Assembly (NCBI RefSeq): GCF_001942345.1
Contig: NZ_MKKI01000022.1
Span: 62,001 to 126,000, forward strand
Direction of reading: 5' to 3'
DNA: 64,000 bases
DNA from: Corynebacterium sp. CNJ-954
GTDB taxonomy: Bacteria > Actinomycetota > Actinomycetes > Mycobacteriales > Mycobacteriaceae
Below, piece after piece: positions 1-10,756 of this stretch. How positions within the stretch are numbered: position 1 is the first letter of the stretch; the number at the start of each line of letters is the position of its first letter. A model generated the notes under the pieces. That model was given only the letters and a program-made list of their open reading frames with translations. It was not told the origin of the DNA and made no database searches. The position numbers and the translations under genes were made by a program.

Positions 1-1671
1 GGCGGAGGACGTCTCCTTCGACGTGTCATTCTTTTCGCTCTGGTCACCGTGGCCGGGCTGTTTCCCCTGACCACCCTGGCCGGCTTGCCCGCCTTGCCCG
101 CCACGACCGCGCCCGCCGCGGGACTGGTTGCGGCTGCGGTTCTGACCGCGGCCCTGACCACGGCCCTGGTTCCTGCCCTGGTTGCGGTTCTTTCCCCGCT
201 GGGGTGCAGGAATCCTGGGGGTCGCAGGCCGGGCGTCCGGCACCGCTATCTCCGTGGAGCCGTCGGAGACGTCCTCCAGTGCCGCGAGGAACTCGTCGTC
301 CGTGAACAGCGGGATGTTCTTGCGCTCCCCGTGCATCGCCTTGCCGCGCAGTTCATGACTGCGGTTGCAGACCACCAGGCTGGAGGTCCGGTTGAGTTTC
401 TCGCTGTAGACCAGGCCTGCGCGGGTCGCGGAGCTGATCAGGACGTCGGGGTCAACACCGACATCCGGGCTGACGACGAACTCCATGCCCTGGACCAGGT
501 TCGGTCCGTCGGGCGTGCCGGGATTACCGAAGGGGCGTGGCGATGTCGTGGCGTCCACCCGGACTGCACTGCGCTGCAGGCCGAAGCGGTCGGCGGTGAG
601 CACCGACGGGTCGGCGACCGACAAGCCACCGGGGGTATTGTCGGCCGTGTCCGCCGCCAGATACCGCTGGGTGCTGTAGAGCGGAAAGAGAATACGGTTG
701 TCGGCGAGCAACAGGTCGTCGGCGAGGGTGTCGGCGCGTTCCAGACTCGCCACCTGACCCAGCCCCGGTAGGGCGTCGGAGGGAAGGACAAGACCGTGGG
801 CCTCGGCGTAGTGGGCTGCGATGCTCCGTAAACGGGGGTCCGCCACCGGCACACCGGCGCGTTTCGACGACGCCAGGGTGTCGACGATGCGTGCCGGCGT
901 GGGGACGGCGACCTTCTTCGGCCGGCGCTGGTTACGACGCCGCCCACGCGGGTTGTTCCGCTGGGCGCCCCGGTTGGCGGCGCGCTGTGCGCGCCGATAC
1001 TCGAACTGGATGAAACCCCAGGTCAAGGTGGTGTTATGGCAGATCAGGGTCCGTCCGTCGATGAGGTCGAACAACAACGGGGCCACGGTGGCGAATCCGG
1101 GCGCCTGTCCGAGGTCAGCCTCGGTGTATCCGTGCAGGTGCCACGGGCCGGGGTCCTCGCCGGGGTTGATCTGCTGCACGATCCCGGTGACCGGGGTCGT
1201 TTCCACGGCTGGCTCGTCACCGCCGGCGGGGGAGCCTGCAGCCATGGTGGAGCCGGCCTGCGCGGAGGCGGGACGGTTTCCACTGAAGACGGCACGCTCA
1301 CCGTCGGCGGTGTGCAGGGTCGCAGAGAACGCGACGAGCCGCGAGGTGCTGGGGTGGATCCCCGAGGCCGCAACGGTGATCTCGACGAAAGGCGCCTCTT
1401 CCGCACTCGGCAGCGTGCCGTGGAAAGTCTTCGGAAGATGGCGGTGCGAGGTCTTCGGGGGGAGGGTGCTGTCGGCACCAGCGGGGGTACCGGCAGCACC
1501 GGTACTGTTGCCCTGCTCGGCCTGCTCAGCCTGCTCGATGATCTGGGCCGACGGGGGTGCGGAGCGGCGGTGAACCTGACGGCGGCGGCGTCGGGAACGA
1601 CCCTGCCCGCTTCGCGGGGCGCCGTCAGCGGCGTCGGGGCCGGAACCGGGGGAAGTCATGGAGGACATCAT
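1..1671 (-). CDS. DnaQ/BRCT-like protein (epsilon-type exonuclease fold), 3' end outside window
   Basis: The minus-strand frame is open from ATG codons at 1671, 1668 and 1659 to the window edge, giving at least 557 codons with no stop seen. After a basic N-terminus comes a stretch aligning with the DnaQ/RNase T exonuclease fold (VEITVAASGIHPSTSRL, later DGRTLICHNTTLTWGFI). Near residues 440-480 there is a BRCT-like part (DVLISSATRAGLVYSEKLN). The tail is a long Arg/Gly/Gln-rich low-complexity region. The metal-binding DxE of motif I and the Asp after the HN motif, expected in active enzymes, are not visible, so nuclease activity is doubtful. The CDF gene ends 22 bases upstream on the same strand, so co-transcription is likely. 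C. glutamicum carries an epsilon-like gene beside leuA (from memory), which supports the family call. The true C-terminus is unknown. Confidence 0.72.
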   Translation of the reverse strand, partial: MMSSMTSPGSGPDAADGAPRSGQGRSRRRRRQVHRRSAPPSAQIIEQAEQAEQGNSTGAAGTPAGADSTLPPKTSHRHLPKTFHGTLPSAEEAPFVEITVAASGIHPSTSRLVAFSATLHTADGERAVFSGNRPASAQAGSTMAAGSPAGGDEPAVETTPVTGIVQQINPGEDPGPWHLHGYTEADLGQAPGFATVAPLLFDLIDGRTLICHNTTLTWGFIQFEYRRAQRAANRGAQRNNPRGRRRNQRRPKKVAVPTPARIVDTLASSKRAGVPVADPRLRSIAAHYAEAHGLVLPSDALPGLGQVASLERADTLADDLLLADNRILFPLYSTQRYLAADTADNTPGGLSVADPSVLTADRFGLQRSAVRVDATTSPRPFGNPGTPDGPNLVQGMEFVVSPDVGVDPDVLISSATRAGLVYSEKLNRTSSLVVCNRSHELRGKAMHGERKNIPLFTDDEFLAALEDVSDGSTEIAVPDARPATPRIPAPQRGKNRNQGRNQGRGQGRGQNRSRNQSRGGRGRGGQGGQAGQGGQGKQPGHGDQSEKNDTSKETSSA

Positions 1672-1693
1672 ACGTTCCGCCACGCCGTGGGTG

Positions 1694-2611
1694 CTAAGGC
1701 TCCCGAACTTCGGGGCTGTCGGTGGTGAACCACACGGTGATCCAGTTGTTGGGGTCAGCCCCTCCGAGTTCCGCGGCGACGACCTGACGGATGCCGTGCC
1801 ATTCGGTCAGTGGGCGTGGCGGAGTGTCGGGAGAGACATGGAAGGCGATCTCCACCTGGCGGGACCGTCCGACCTGCGCAGCATAGACCTCAGCACTGAG
1901 GAACCCCTCGTCCGCGACGACCCGGTCGGCGACCGCGCGTCCCTGCGCATGCAGTTCCGGTGGAGTGACCAGTGCGATCTCCGAGAGCGCGCGGGTGAGG
2001 GTGCGCAGCGGGACCGGAATCAGCACAATGGCCACGATGATCAGCACGACTGGGTCGACGTACGGCATCAGGTGCCCGTAGGACGTTCCGTCGATGATCA
2101 TGCCGATGACGAATGCGACCAGCAGCGCGCCGGTCACCCCGGCCCCCATGATCCAGCCCTTGACGTCCATGGCGACGAGGGCGGAGTTGATCGTCCTGTT
2201 GGCACGGTGCTCGGCGACGGCGGTTCCACAGGCCAGGACCAGAACAACGACCGTGTAGATCACCGCGGGACCGAACTCCACCTCGCGGCCGCCGTCCAGC
2301 ACCGCGGTAACTGCCTGAAGGAGTGCATAACCGGCGACCGACATCATCACCAGAGCATTCAGGCACAGGACGAGCGGTTCGAAGTGCCAGAACCCCATAC
2401 TGAAGCGACGGGGGAGACCGCGTGCGGTAGAGGTGGCGATAAGCCCGGCGAGGATGATGGACACCACCGACATGACGGCGTCGACGAGGGAGAAGACACC
2501 GTCGAACATGATGGCTGCGGAGCCGGACACCAGGCCGAAGCCGATGCCGAGACAGGACAGGACGAGGATCGAGACCAGCGACACGCGCAGGGTCTGTTGT
2601 TCGGTACGCAC
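1694..2611 (-). CDS. Cation diffusion facilitator (CDF) family metal efflux protein
   Basis: The 305-residue membrane protein has about six hydrophobic segments followed by a cytoplasmic C-terminal domain, the usual CDF layout. Segment 2 carries DGVFSLVDA, matching the family's metal-site strand, and a second acidic site sits in YVDPVVLII. The C-terminal part (near residues 215-290) resembles the ferredoxin-like dimerisation domain. The family exports Zn2+, Fe2+, Mn2+ or Co2+ by proton exchange; the substrate cannot be read here. The start is a GTG at 2611 with GAGGTG a few bases upstream. It lies between leuA and the DnaQ-like gene on the same strand, but a terminator hairpin after leuA suggests its own transcription start. 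Confidence 0.83.
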   Translation of the reverse strand: MRTEQQTLRVSLVSILVLSCLGIGFGLVSGSAAIMFDGVFSLVDAVMSVVSIILAGLIATSTARGLPRRFSMGFWHFEPLVLCLNALVMMSVAGYALLQAVTAVLDGGREVEFGPAVIYTVVVLVLACGTAVAEHRANRTINSALVAMDVKGWIMGAGVTGALLVAFVIGMIIDGTSYGHLMPYVDPVVLIIVAIVLIPVPLRTLTRALSEIALVTPPELHAQGRAVADRVVADEGFLSAEVYAAQVGRSRQVEIAFHVSPDTPPRPLTEWHGIRQVVAAELGGADPNNWITVWFTTDSPEVREP

Positions 2612-2654
2612 GGGGCACCTCGGAGAGAAGAGTGAACGGCAGGCGGCGTCATGC

Positions 2655-2687
2655 GAAAAACGCCGGACACCGGAGGTGTCCGACGTT
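2655..2687 (-). terminator. Intrinsic terminator after leuA
   Basis: Read on the minus strand, an 8-bp perfect stem (CGGACACC/GGTGTCCG, 3-base loop, flanking pairs extend it) is followed at once by GTTTTTCG. It sits about 50 bases after the leuA stop and before the CDF start, so it should end leuA transcription. Confidence 0.82.
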
Positions 2688-2734
2688 CACTCTGGCACAG
2701 TGGCCGAGGTCCGGCCAACTGCTGTCACACGGGC

Positions 2735-4731
<1,997 letters not shown>

Positions 4732-4737
4732 GGCGAC

Positions 4738-4775
4738 CACTGTAACACGGTGACTGTCACGGAGTGAAAGGGGAA
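4738..4775 (-). promoter_or_regulatory. Probable leuA promoter with GTGAC/GTCAC palindrome
   Basis: On the minus strand TACAGT sits seven bases before the leader-peptide ATG and can serve as a -10 for a leaderless transcript. An 11-base palindrome, GTGAC-T-GTCAC on the plus strand (4750-4760), lies in the spacer between -10 and -35 and could be an operator. The regulator is unknown. Confidence 0.45.
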
Positions 4776-4821
4776 GTGTGACCGGGGCTACGTCCGGGGT
4801 GGGACGGTACGCTGGTCGACC

Positions 4822-6132
4822 GTGAACACTTCACTGTCCGCAGGTCCCCGCACGCCCCGTGCGACAGGGGCACACGTCCCGTTGACCACGGCGGTGGTCG
4901 CGGCCGTGGTGACCGTGGCGACCGGAGTCGTGCAGTTCATCGTGATGGCGGTCTGGGGTGGACGCGAGGGGCACAGTCTCCGTGAGGTCCTGATGCAGTG
5001 GGATGCGCACTGGATGACGATGATCTCGGAGTACGGCTACTCAGGTTTCGTGATGTCTCCTGACCAGACTGATCCCGTCCAGTGGGAGTCTGTGGCCTTC
5101 TTCCCCGGATATCCGGTGCTGGTACGGATTGTCGCGGCGCCAATGGCCGTGCTGGACGTGGCCGATGCCACCTATATTGCGTCGCTGATGGTGTCCACCG
5201 TTGCGACGGTGGTCCTGGCCTGGGGAGTGTCCATGCTGGCGGTGGAGTTGTGGCGTCGACGGGGGACGGAAGGTGGTGGTCTGCCCGACCGCAGGACGCT
5301 GGTCGTGCTGTCAGTGGTGGCGACGGTACTGGCGGTCGGGGCACCGATGGGGATCGTCTACTGGATGCCTTACTCGGAGAGCCTGTTCACCGCCGTGACG
5401 GTGTGGGCACTGTACTTTCTGCTGCGACGCCGTTTCCTCCTGGCCGGCGTCCTGACCATGGTCGCCGGTGCGACCCGTCTGACCGCCACGGCACTTATTC
5501 TCACCCTGTGCGTGGCTGCTGTCGCGGAACTGTGGCGGTGGTGGCGGAACCGTCGCACACCTCAGGAACGGCTGATGGGGGAGTTTCCTGCGACAGCAGT
5601 GGCCGCTCCGGTGATCGGGTCCCTCGGCATCGTGACCTATCTGGCGTGGGCCGACAGCAAGGTCGCGGACATCGGCGGGTACTTCGCCGCACAAGAACGG
5701 GGCTGGCACTCCGGGGTCGACCTGGGTGCGGCGACACTGCGGTGGGTGGCGGGAAACTTTCCCGGTGAACTGACCGGGTACACGATCTCCAGTTGGTCGA
5801 TGATCCTGGTGGCCCTGCTGTGCGCAGTGTCGGTCTGGATTCTGTGGTCCGGACGTATCCCGTGGCAGGTGTGGCTGCCCGCGATCATTCTGGCCGGCAT
5901 CGTCCTGGGCTCTGACGGGATCATGCATTCCCGTCCGCGACTCCTGCTGGTGCCGGTGCTTCTGCTCGCACTTCCCCTGGTGGTAGAGCTGGTGCGCATG
6001 TGGAGGACTGCGACGCGATCGCAAACGACCGTCATGGCGGGCGTGGCACTCGGTGCGGGTGCGGTGTTGTGGTGTGTGCTCGGCTTCTGGGTGTCCGGCG
6101 AGATGCTCATCGTCTTCGAATACGCGATCTGA
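4822..6132 (+). CDS. GT-C fold (PIG-V-like) mannosyltransferase-type membrane protein
   Basis: The 436-residue protein has roughly ten membrane segments. Near residue 55-105 it carries WDAHWMTMISEYGY and FFPGYPVLVR, a pairing typical of GT-C glycosyltransferases of the PIG-V type (WDxxW...Y, FFPxYP). These enzymes use polyprenyl-phosphate mannose on the outer face of the membrane; in Corynebacteriales the products include lipomannans and mannosylated proteins. The acceptor here is unknown. The start is a GTG with no clear ribosome-binding site; TACGCT ends eight bases upstream, suggesting a leaderless mRNA. It is divergent from leuA, separated by about 90 bases from the leader peptide. Confidence 0.75.
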   Translation: MNTSLSAGPRTPRATGAHVPLTTAVVAAVVTVATGVVQFIVMAVWGGREGHSLREVLMQWDAHWMTMISEYGYSGFVMSPDQTDPVQWESVAFFPGYPVLVRIVAAPMAVLDVADATYIASLMVSTVATVVLAWGVSMLAVELWRRRGTEGGGLPDRRTLVVLSVVATVLAVGAPMGIVYWMPYSESLFTAVTVWALYFLLRRRFLLAGVLTMVAGATRLTATALILTLCVAAVAELWRWWRNRRTPQERLMGEFPATAVAAPVIGSLGIVTYLAWADSKVADIGGYFAAQERGWHSGVDLGAATLRWVAGNFPGELTGYTISSWSMILVALLCAVSVWILWSGRIPWQVWLPAIILAGIVLGSDGIMHSRPRLLLVPVLLLALPLVVELVRMWRTATRSQTTVMAGVALGAGAVLWCVLGFWVSGEMLIVFEYAI

Positions 6133-6133
6133 G

Positions 6134-6150
6134 CCTTGCTGGAACCAAGG
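6134..6150. promoter_or_regulatory. Inverted repeat with LysR-type T-N11-A spacing
   Basis: CCTTG-CTGGAAC-CAAGG is a dyad with T-N11-A geometry 115-130 bases before the first LysR gene and just after the mannosyltransferase stop. It could be a LysR autoregulatory site or a weak terminator stem; there is no T-run. Confidence 0.3.
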
Positions 6151-6264
6151 TTCTCCCCGGCTCGTGGTGTCGGGCGTCGGGGGTGAGTGCTGCTGTTATA
6201 GGGTATATGAGGTGCTTATGGCGGCCTGGGGTCCTCGGAGTAAGCAACCTACGCTGGTCTCATT

Positions 6265-7185
6265 ATGACTGGTCGAATGACGCTTGAAGCGCTGAGGTAC
6301 GCGGATGCCGTCACACATATCGGTTCGTTCAGCGCAGCGGCACGTCGGTTCGGTGTGACCCAGCCGGCGCTGTCGACGGCTATCGCCAAGCTCGAAGAAC
6401 ATCTCGGAGCCAAGTTGTTTCTGAGGACGCCCAGGGGGACCAGGCCGACCACCTTCGGTGAGACGATCCTCCCGAAGATCTCGCAGGCCATCTCGCTGTT
6501 GGCGAGTATGGAGACAGAGGCGGAGTCGCTCACGTTGAGCGGCTCTGGGACGGTCCGGGTGGGCACGTCACCACAAATCGACAAGAGAATCGTGGCGCAA
6601 CTCAGGGATGCCGTGCACGGCCCCGATGCCCTGGTCTCCGGACGCGACCTCACTCTTCTTGAGGCCGAACTCGATCCATTGGAGGAACATCTGAGGATCG
6701 GCAGTCTCGATATGCTGATCATCCCTGCGCTGGGTGTACTGCCCACCTACAGCCACCGGCTGATCGACTCCGACTATCTTGTACTTGTTGAACCGAAAGA
6801 CGACCCGACATCACTAGACGGCGACACCGGAACCCCTGTGACGGTGAAGCAGCTTTCCGAGCGGGAACTTATCCTGTCACGCCACGGATGCGGTATTACC
6901 CGGATGACCGAAGGAATGTTCCGGGAAGAAGGGTATGACCTGGTCCTGTCAGACGTGGAGGTGACGAACTGCAGCACCCTGCTGGGATGGGCTGACAAGG
7001 GGATGGGGTCGGTTCTGTTGCCGGAACGTAATGTACGGGGTTTTCCCACCAGACGTATCGCGCGGGAGGACGGGACTTTCGTGGAGATGTTCTACGAGTT
7101 CATCTGGAATCCCGAGTCCAGGAACGCCGTATACCTGGAAATGCTCGCTGATGTTCTCATGGCGGCATCGCTGAAGTCGGAGTGA
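6265..7185 (+). CDS. LysR-family transcriptional regulator (paralogue 1)
   Basis: This is 306 residues, normal for the family. The N-terminal winged helix-turn-helix is plain (GSFSAAARRFGVTQPALSTA, then LEEHLGAKLFLRTPRG), followed by an effector-binding domain from about residue 90. The effector domain has RHGCGITR and TNCSTLLGWADKGMGS, both Cys-containing and shared with the next gene. No target operon is divergent from it; it is followed by a close paralogue in tandem and then ctaD. Effector and targets are unknown. The ATG start has no strong ribosome-binding site, so a leaderless mRNA is possible. Confidence 0.88.
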   Translation: MTGRMTLEALRYADAVTHIGSFSAAARRFGVTQPALSTAIAKLEEHLGAKLFLRTPRGTRPTTFGETILPKISQAISLLASMETEAESLTLSGSGTVRVGTSPQIDKRIVAQLRDAVHGPDALVSGRDLTLLEAELDPLEEHLRIGSLDMLIIPALGVLPTYSHRLIDSDYLVLVEPKDDPTSLDGDTGTPVTVKQLSERELILSRHGCGITRMTEGMFREEGYDLVLSDVEVTNCSTLLGWADKGMGSVLLPERNVRGFPTRRIAREDGTFVEMFYEFIWNPESRNAVYLEMLADVLMAASLKSE

Positions 7186-7292
7186 CCGGTGAGTAGAAGA
7201 AAGATCTGCTATTTCCCAGCTGAATGCCCGCCATTGCGAACGGTAATGAGGGGGCTTTCTCCAGACTATTTTCCACATTATCGTGCTGAGAT

Positions 7293-8207
7293 ATGACCGG
7301 ACGTTTGACGCTCGAGGCGCTGCACTATGTTGATACCATTGTGGCTGCCGGATCTTTCAGCGCTGCCGCACGTCGGCTCGGTCTCACGCCCCGGGCACTG
7401 TCCCGCTCCATCGCTAAACTCGAGACGTATTTCGGCGCGGACCTCTTCCACCGGTCGTCACAAGGTACGGCGCTGACAGCGTTCGGGGAGACGGTTTTTC
7501 CCAGGGTCTCTCAGTTCCTCGAACTCCTCGACCATGTAGAGAAGGACGCGGAAGCTCTCACAGCGGGCGAACCCATGGTCGTGCGGGCCGGGGTGTCCCC
7601 CCAAATTGACATGTCGATCGTAGCCCGGCTGCGGGAGACTGTCCATGGTCCTGAGGCATCGGGGCCGAGACGGGGGCTCACAGTGCTGGAGGCGGAGCTT
7701 GATCCACTGGAGCGGGCGCTGCATTGCGACGACGTCGACATGCTGCTCGTTCCGGCACTAGGGGCTTTTCCGGAGTGCAGACACCGTCTGATCGATTCTG
7801 ATTATCTTGTGCTGTCAGGGTCACCGGGCGACGTTCCCCCCGGATCGGAGAATGACGGGGCTTCGGTAACGGTGAAACAACTCTCCCAGCGTGAACTGAT
7901 CCTGTCCCGCCATGGATGTGGAATCACCAGGGCGGTGAGGGAGATCCTGGACGAGGAGGGTTGTGCTCTGGCAGTAGCAGATGTGGAGGTGAGTAACTGC
8001 AGTACTCTTCCTGGGTGGGCAGTCACAGGGATGGGCTCCGTGGTATTGCCGGAGCGCAATGTTCCTCCGGGACGATCCGTGCAGAGGATCACACGCGAGG
8101 ACGGTACGTTCGTCGAGGTGTTCTACGAGGCGGTTTGGAACCCGGAAGTCAGGGACTCGGAGTATCTGGAAGCTCTCGCGGAAACTCTCGCGTCGGTGAT
8201 GTTGTGA
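7293..8207 (+). CDS. LysR-family transcriptional regulator (paralogue 2)
   Basis: This 304-residue protein is a tandem duplicate of the preceding LysR gene: MTGRLTLEALHYVD against MTGRMTLEALRYAD at the start, and RHGCGITR plus SNCSTLPGWAVTGMGS in the effector domain. The helix-turn-helix recognition helix differs (LTPRALSRS against VTQPALSTA), so the two may read different operators. About 107 bases separate the pair. It ends 160 bases before ctaD on the same strand; regulation of ctaD is possible but nothing in the sequence proves it. Confidence 0.88.
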   Translation: MTGRLTLEALHYVDTIVAAGSFSAAARRLGLTPRALSRSIAKLETYFGADLFHRSSQGTALTAFGETVFPRVSQFLELLDHVEKDAEALTAGEPMVVRAGVSPQIDMSIVARLRETVHGPEASGPRRGLTVLEAELDPLERALHCDDVDMLLVPALGAFPECRHRLIDSDYLVLSGSPGDVPPGSENDGASVTVKQLSQRELILSRHGCGITRAVREILDEEGCALAVADVEVSNCSTLPGWAVTGMGSVVLPERNVPPGRSVQRITREDGTFVEVFYEAVWNPEVRDSEYLEALAETLASVML

Positions 8208-8367
8208 CGGCGTGCGGGACATAGAACTGGCTGATAGCCCACATAACCCGTTCGGCTCTACCGGGACACCGTACGCTTCCTTAGCCTGAGTATGACGATG
8301 AAATGTGACGGGCTCACGAGGTTTCCTTGATCCGGGCCGCCACGGAAGCTTCAGGAGGTACGGAAAA

Positions 8368-10068
8368 ATGACTACCGTTGCGCCCCGGGAAGAGGAACAG
8401 GCTGTTCAGTCCCGACCGGCGCCCCATGGAGAGAGATCCAAGAAGGGCGGTCACGCATGGACGATGCTGACCACCACGGATCACAAGCAACTCGGCATCA
8501 TGTACATCGTGACCGCTTTCATCTTCTTCGGCATCGGTGGACTGATGGCGCTGATGATGAGGACGGAGCTGTTCAATCCTGGTCTGCAGTTCCTGTCCAA
8601 TGAGCAGTTCAACCAGCTGTTCACCATGCACGGTACGATCATGCTGCTGCTGTTTGGCACGCCGATCGTCTGGGGTTTCGCGAACTTCATCCTGCCGCTG
8701 CAGATCGGTGCGCCCGACGTCGCCTTCCCGCGGTTGAATGCTTTCGGTTTCTGGATCACCACGTTCGGCGGGATCATCATGTTGTCCGGTTTCCTGACCC
8801 CCGGCGGTGCAGCGGACTTCGGCTGGACGATGTACATGCCCCTGGCCGACGCCATCCATTCTCCCGGCGTGGGATCACATTTGTGGATCATCGGGGTGGG
8901 AATGACCGGTGTCGGTACGATCGCCTCGGCGATCAACATGATCACCACCCTGCTGTGCCTGCGTGCACCGGGTATGACGATGTTCCGGCTGCCGATCTTC
9001 TGCTGGGGAATCCTCACCACTGCGTTGCTCGCACTGTTGATCTTCCCGCTGCTGACCGCTGCCGCCCTCGGCGTGCTCTATGACCGGTTATTTGGCGGCC
9101 ACATCTTCGACGCTGCCAACGGTGGCGCGATCCTGTGGCAGCACCTGTTCTGGTTCTTCGGTCACCCCGAGGTCTACGTGCTGGCCCTGCCGTTCTTCGG
9201 TGTAATTTCCGAGATTCTTCCAGTGTTCTCCCGCAAACCTGTGTTCGGCTATGTCGGCCTGGTGTTCGCGATGCTGTCGATTGCGGCGTTGTCGTTGGCG
9301 GTGTGGGCGCACCACATGTTTGTCACCGGTGCGGTGCTGCTGCCGTTCTTCAGTTTCATGACCTTCCTGATTGCTGTGCCGACCGGCATGAAGTTCTTCA
9401 ACTGGCTGGGCACGATGTGGAAGGGCCGGATCAGTTTTGAGACACCGATGGTCTTTGCGCTCGGTTTCTTCGCTACCTTCCTGTTCGGTGGTCTGACCGG
9501 CATTATGTTGGCGTCCCCGGCACTGGACTTCCAGCTCTCGGACACCTACTTCGTGGTCGCGCACTTCCACTACACCTTGTACGGCACAGTTGCTTTCGCC
9601 TCGTTCGCTGCCGTGTACTTCTGGTTCCCGAAGATGACCGGCCGCATGCTGGATGAGAAGTTGGGCAAGATCCACTTCTGGTTGACCTTCATCGGTTTTC
9701 ACATGACGTTCCTGGTGCAGCACTGGTTGGGCAACATGGGGATGCCCCGTCGTTACGCTGACTACCTGGATTCCGACGGGTTCACCCTGCTGAACCAGGT
9801 TTCCACGGTTGGTGCGTTGATTCTGGGTATCTCGGTGTTGCCGTTCGTGTGGAATGTGTTCAAGTCCTGGCGTTACGGTGAGGTCGTCACCGTGGATGAT
9901 CCGTGGGGCTACGGTAATTCGCTGGAGTGGGCGACGTCGTGTCCGCCGCCGCGGCACAATTTCACGTCGATGCCGAAGATCCGTTCGGAGCGTCCCGCCT
10001 TCGAACTGCACTACCCGCACATGGTGAAGACCGCCCGCGAGGAAGCCCACGTCGGACGCCACTTCTAG
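8368..10068 (+). CDS. ctaD: Cytochrome c oxidase subunit I (aa3 type)
   Basis: CtaD is the catalytic heme-copper subunit of the terminal oxidase, reducing O2 to water at the heme a3-CuB centre with proton pumping. About twelve membrane segments are present with the family's key motifs: [10 protein letters not shown] with a low-spin heme ligand His, the CuB/crosslink motif [13 protein letters not shown], the His pair in WAHHMFVTG, and the heme ligands in [11 protein letters not shown] chose the ATG at 8368 because AGGAGG stands seven bases upstream; a longer frame to 8305 lacks this. The protein is 566 residues, the normal size. Subunits II and III are not in the window, as is usual for corynebacteria, where ctaD stands alone. 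Confidence 0.97.
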   Translation: MTTVAPREEEQAVQSRPAPHGERSKKGGHAWTMLTTTDHKQLGIMYIVTAFIFFGIGGLMALMMRTELFNPGLQFLSNEQFNQLFTMHGTIMLLLFGTPIVWGFANFILPLQIGAPDVAFPRLNAFGFWITTFGGIIMLSGFLTPGGAADFGWTMYMPLADAIHSPGVGSHLWIIGVGMTGVGTIASAINMITTLLCLRAPGMTMFRLPIFCWGILTTALLALLIFPLLTAAALGVLYDRLFGGHIFDAANGGAILWQHLFWFFGHPEVYVLALPFFGVISEILPVFSRKPVFGYVGLVFAMLSIAALSLAVWAHHMFVTGAVLLPFFSFMTFLIAVPTGMKFFNWLGTMWKGRISFETPMVFALGFFATFLFGGLTGIMLASPALDFQLSDTYFVVAHFHYTLYGTVAFASFAAVYFWFPKMTGRMLDEKLGKIHFWLTFIGFHMTFLVQHWLGNMGMPRRYADYLDSDGFTLLNQVSTVGALILGISVLPFVWNVFKSWRYGEVVTVDDPWGYGNSLEWATSCPPPRHNFTSMPKIRSERPAFELHYPHMVKTAREEAHVGRHF

Positions 10069-10121
10069 GGCCCCTTTGGCTGGAATGGACCCTTGTAGCC
10101 TGGCAGCAATACTGATCGTGG

Positions 10122-10147
10122 GGCCGACCGGCTCGAGCCGGTCGGCC
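10122..10147 (+). terminator. Perfect 13-bp inverted repeat after ctaD
   Basis: A 26-base perfect palindrome (arms beginning GGCCGACCGGC) lies 54 bases after the ctaD stop and is followed by TTA rather than a long T-run. It is most likely the ctaD terminator and may act in both directions. Confidence 0.6.
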
Positions 10148-10244
10148 TTACGGCGACTGTAGTCTTCTGGTCCCCAACAAGATTCACGGCACCTCGGAGT
10201 GGAATGTTGGCCGTCGGGGCGCTGTCCCAGCGGGTCGGATGTAG

Positions 10245-10586
10245 CGTCGCGATGGTTGGATTATCCGGCACCACGATCTGCGGGGTTCCGCCGAAGAAGG
10301 CGAATGCTCTGCTGTGCGCGCCGAGCCAGGCGGGGATCTTCATGTCCGGGTAGGCGTGGGTGGACAGCGCCCCGGAGTAGGGGGGCAGTACCGCGACGAA
10401 CAGTATCGCCCGGGTGACCGTGCCGGTGAATTCGTCGGTGATGGAGATGGTGCCGCCTGCCCAGTCGACCAGCATCGCGCGGCCGGGCTCGTGGGGGATG
10501 GCCCCAAAAAGGTCGTGGCGGCGGACGTGCTCGGCGAACAGGGCGCAGAACTGGGAGTGGAGTACGGGCCCGAACCCCGTGTCCAC
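10245..10586 (-). pseudogene. Remnant of IS21-family transposase (IstA)
   Basis: The minus frame reads HEPGRAMLVDWAG, then FVAVLPPYSGAL, PAWLGAHSRAFAFFGG and PQIVVPDN, the core of the IstA integrase-like catalytic domain. Homology stops near residue 114 of this frame, and the N-terminal DNA-binding part is also missing. No IstB ATPase partner is present. It is a fragment lying tail-to-tail against the ctaD terminator and marks the left end of the island-like stretch. Confidence 0.75.
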
Positions 10587-10756
10587 TATCCGAGGTTCGG
10601 GCCCCGATGAGATAGCTCGAGTAGGCCCGTCGTCTCTGGCAACCCCGGGTGTAGACGGGGAGTGGGACCGACCTCGTCCCTAGACACAGCAACAGCAGAA
10701 TGCGCCTTCCGAGGACTACTACGGGCGAGTCCTGCTGTTCTCGGCTCGGACGTGGA

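Noticed and set aside
1658-2635. A 325-codon plus-strand frame
   Set aside because: It is antisense to the CDF exporter and rich in His, Asp, Gly and Gln without any fold pattern.
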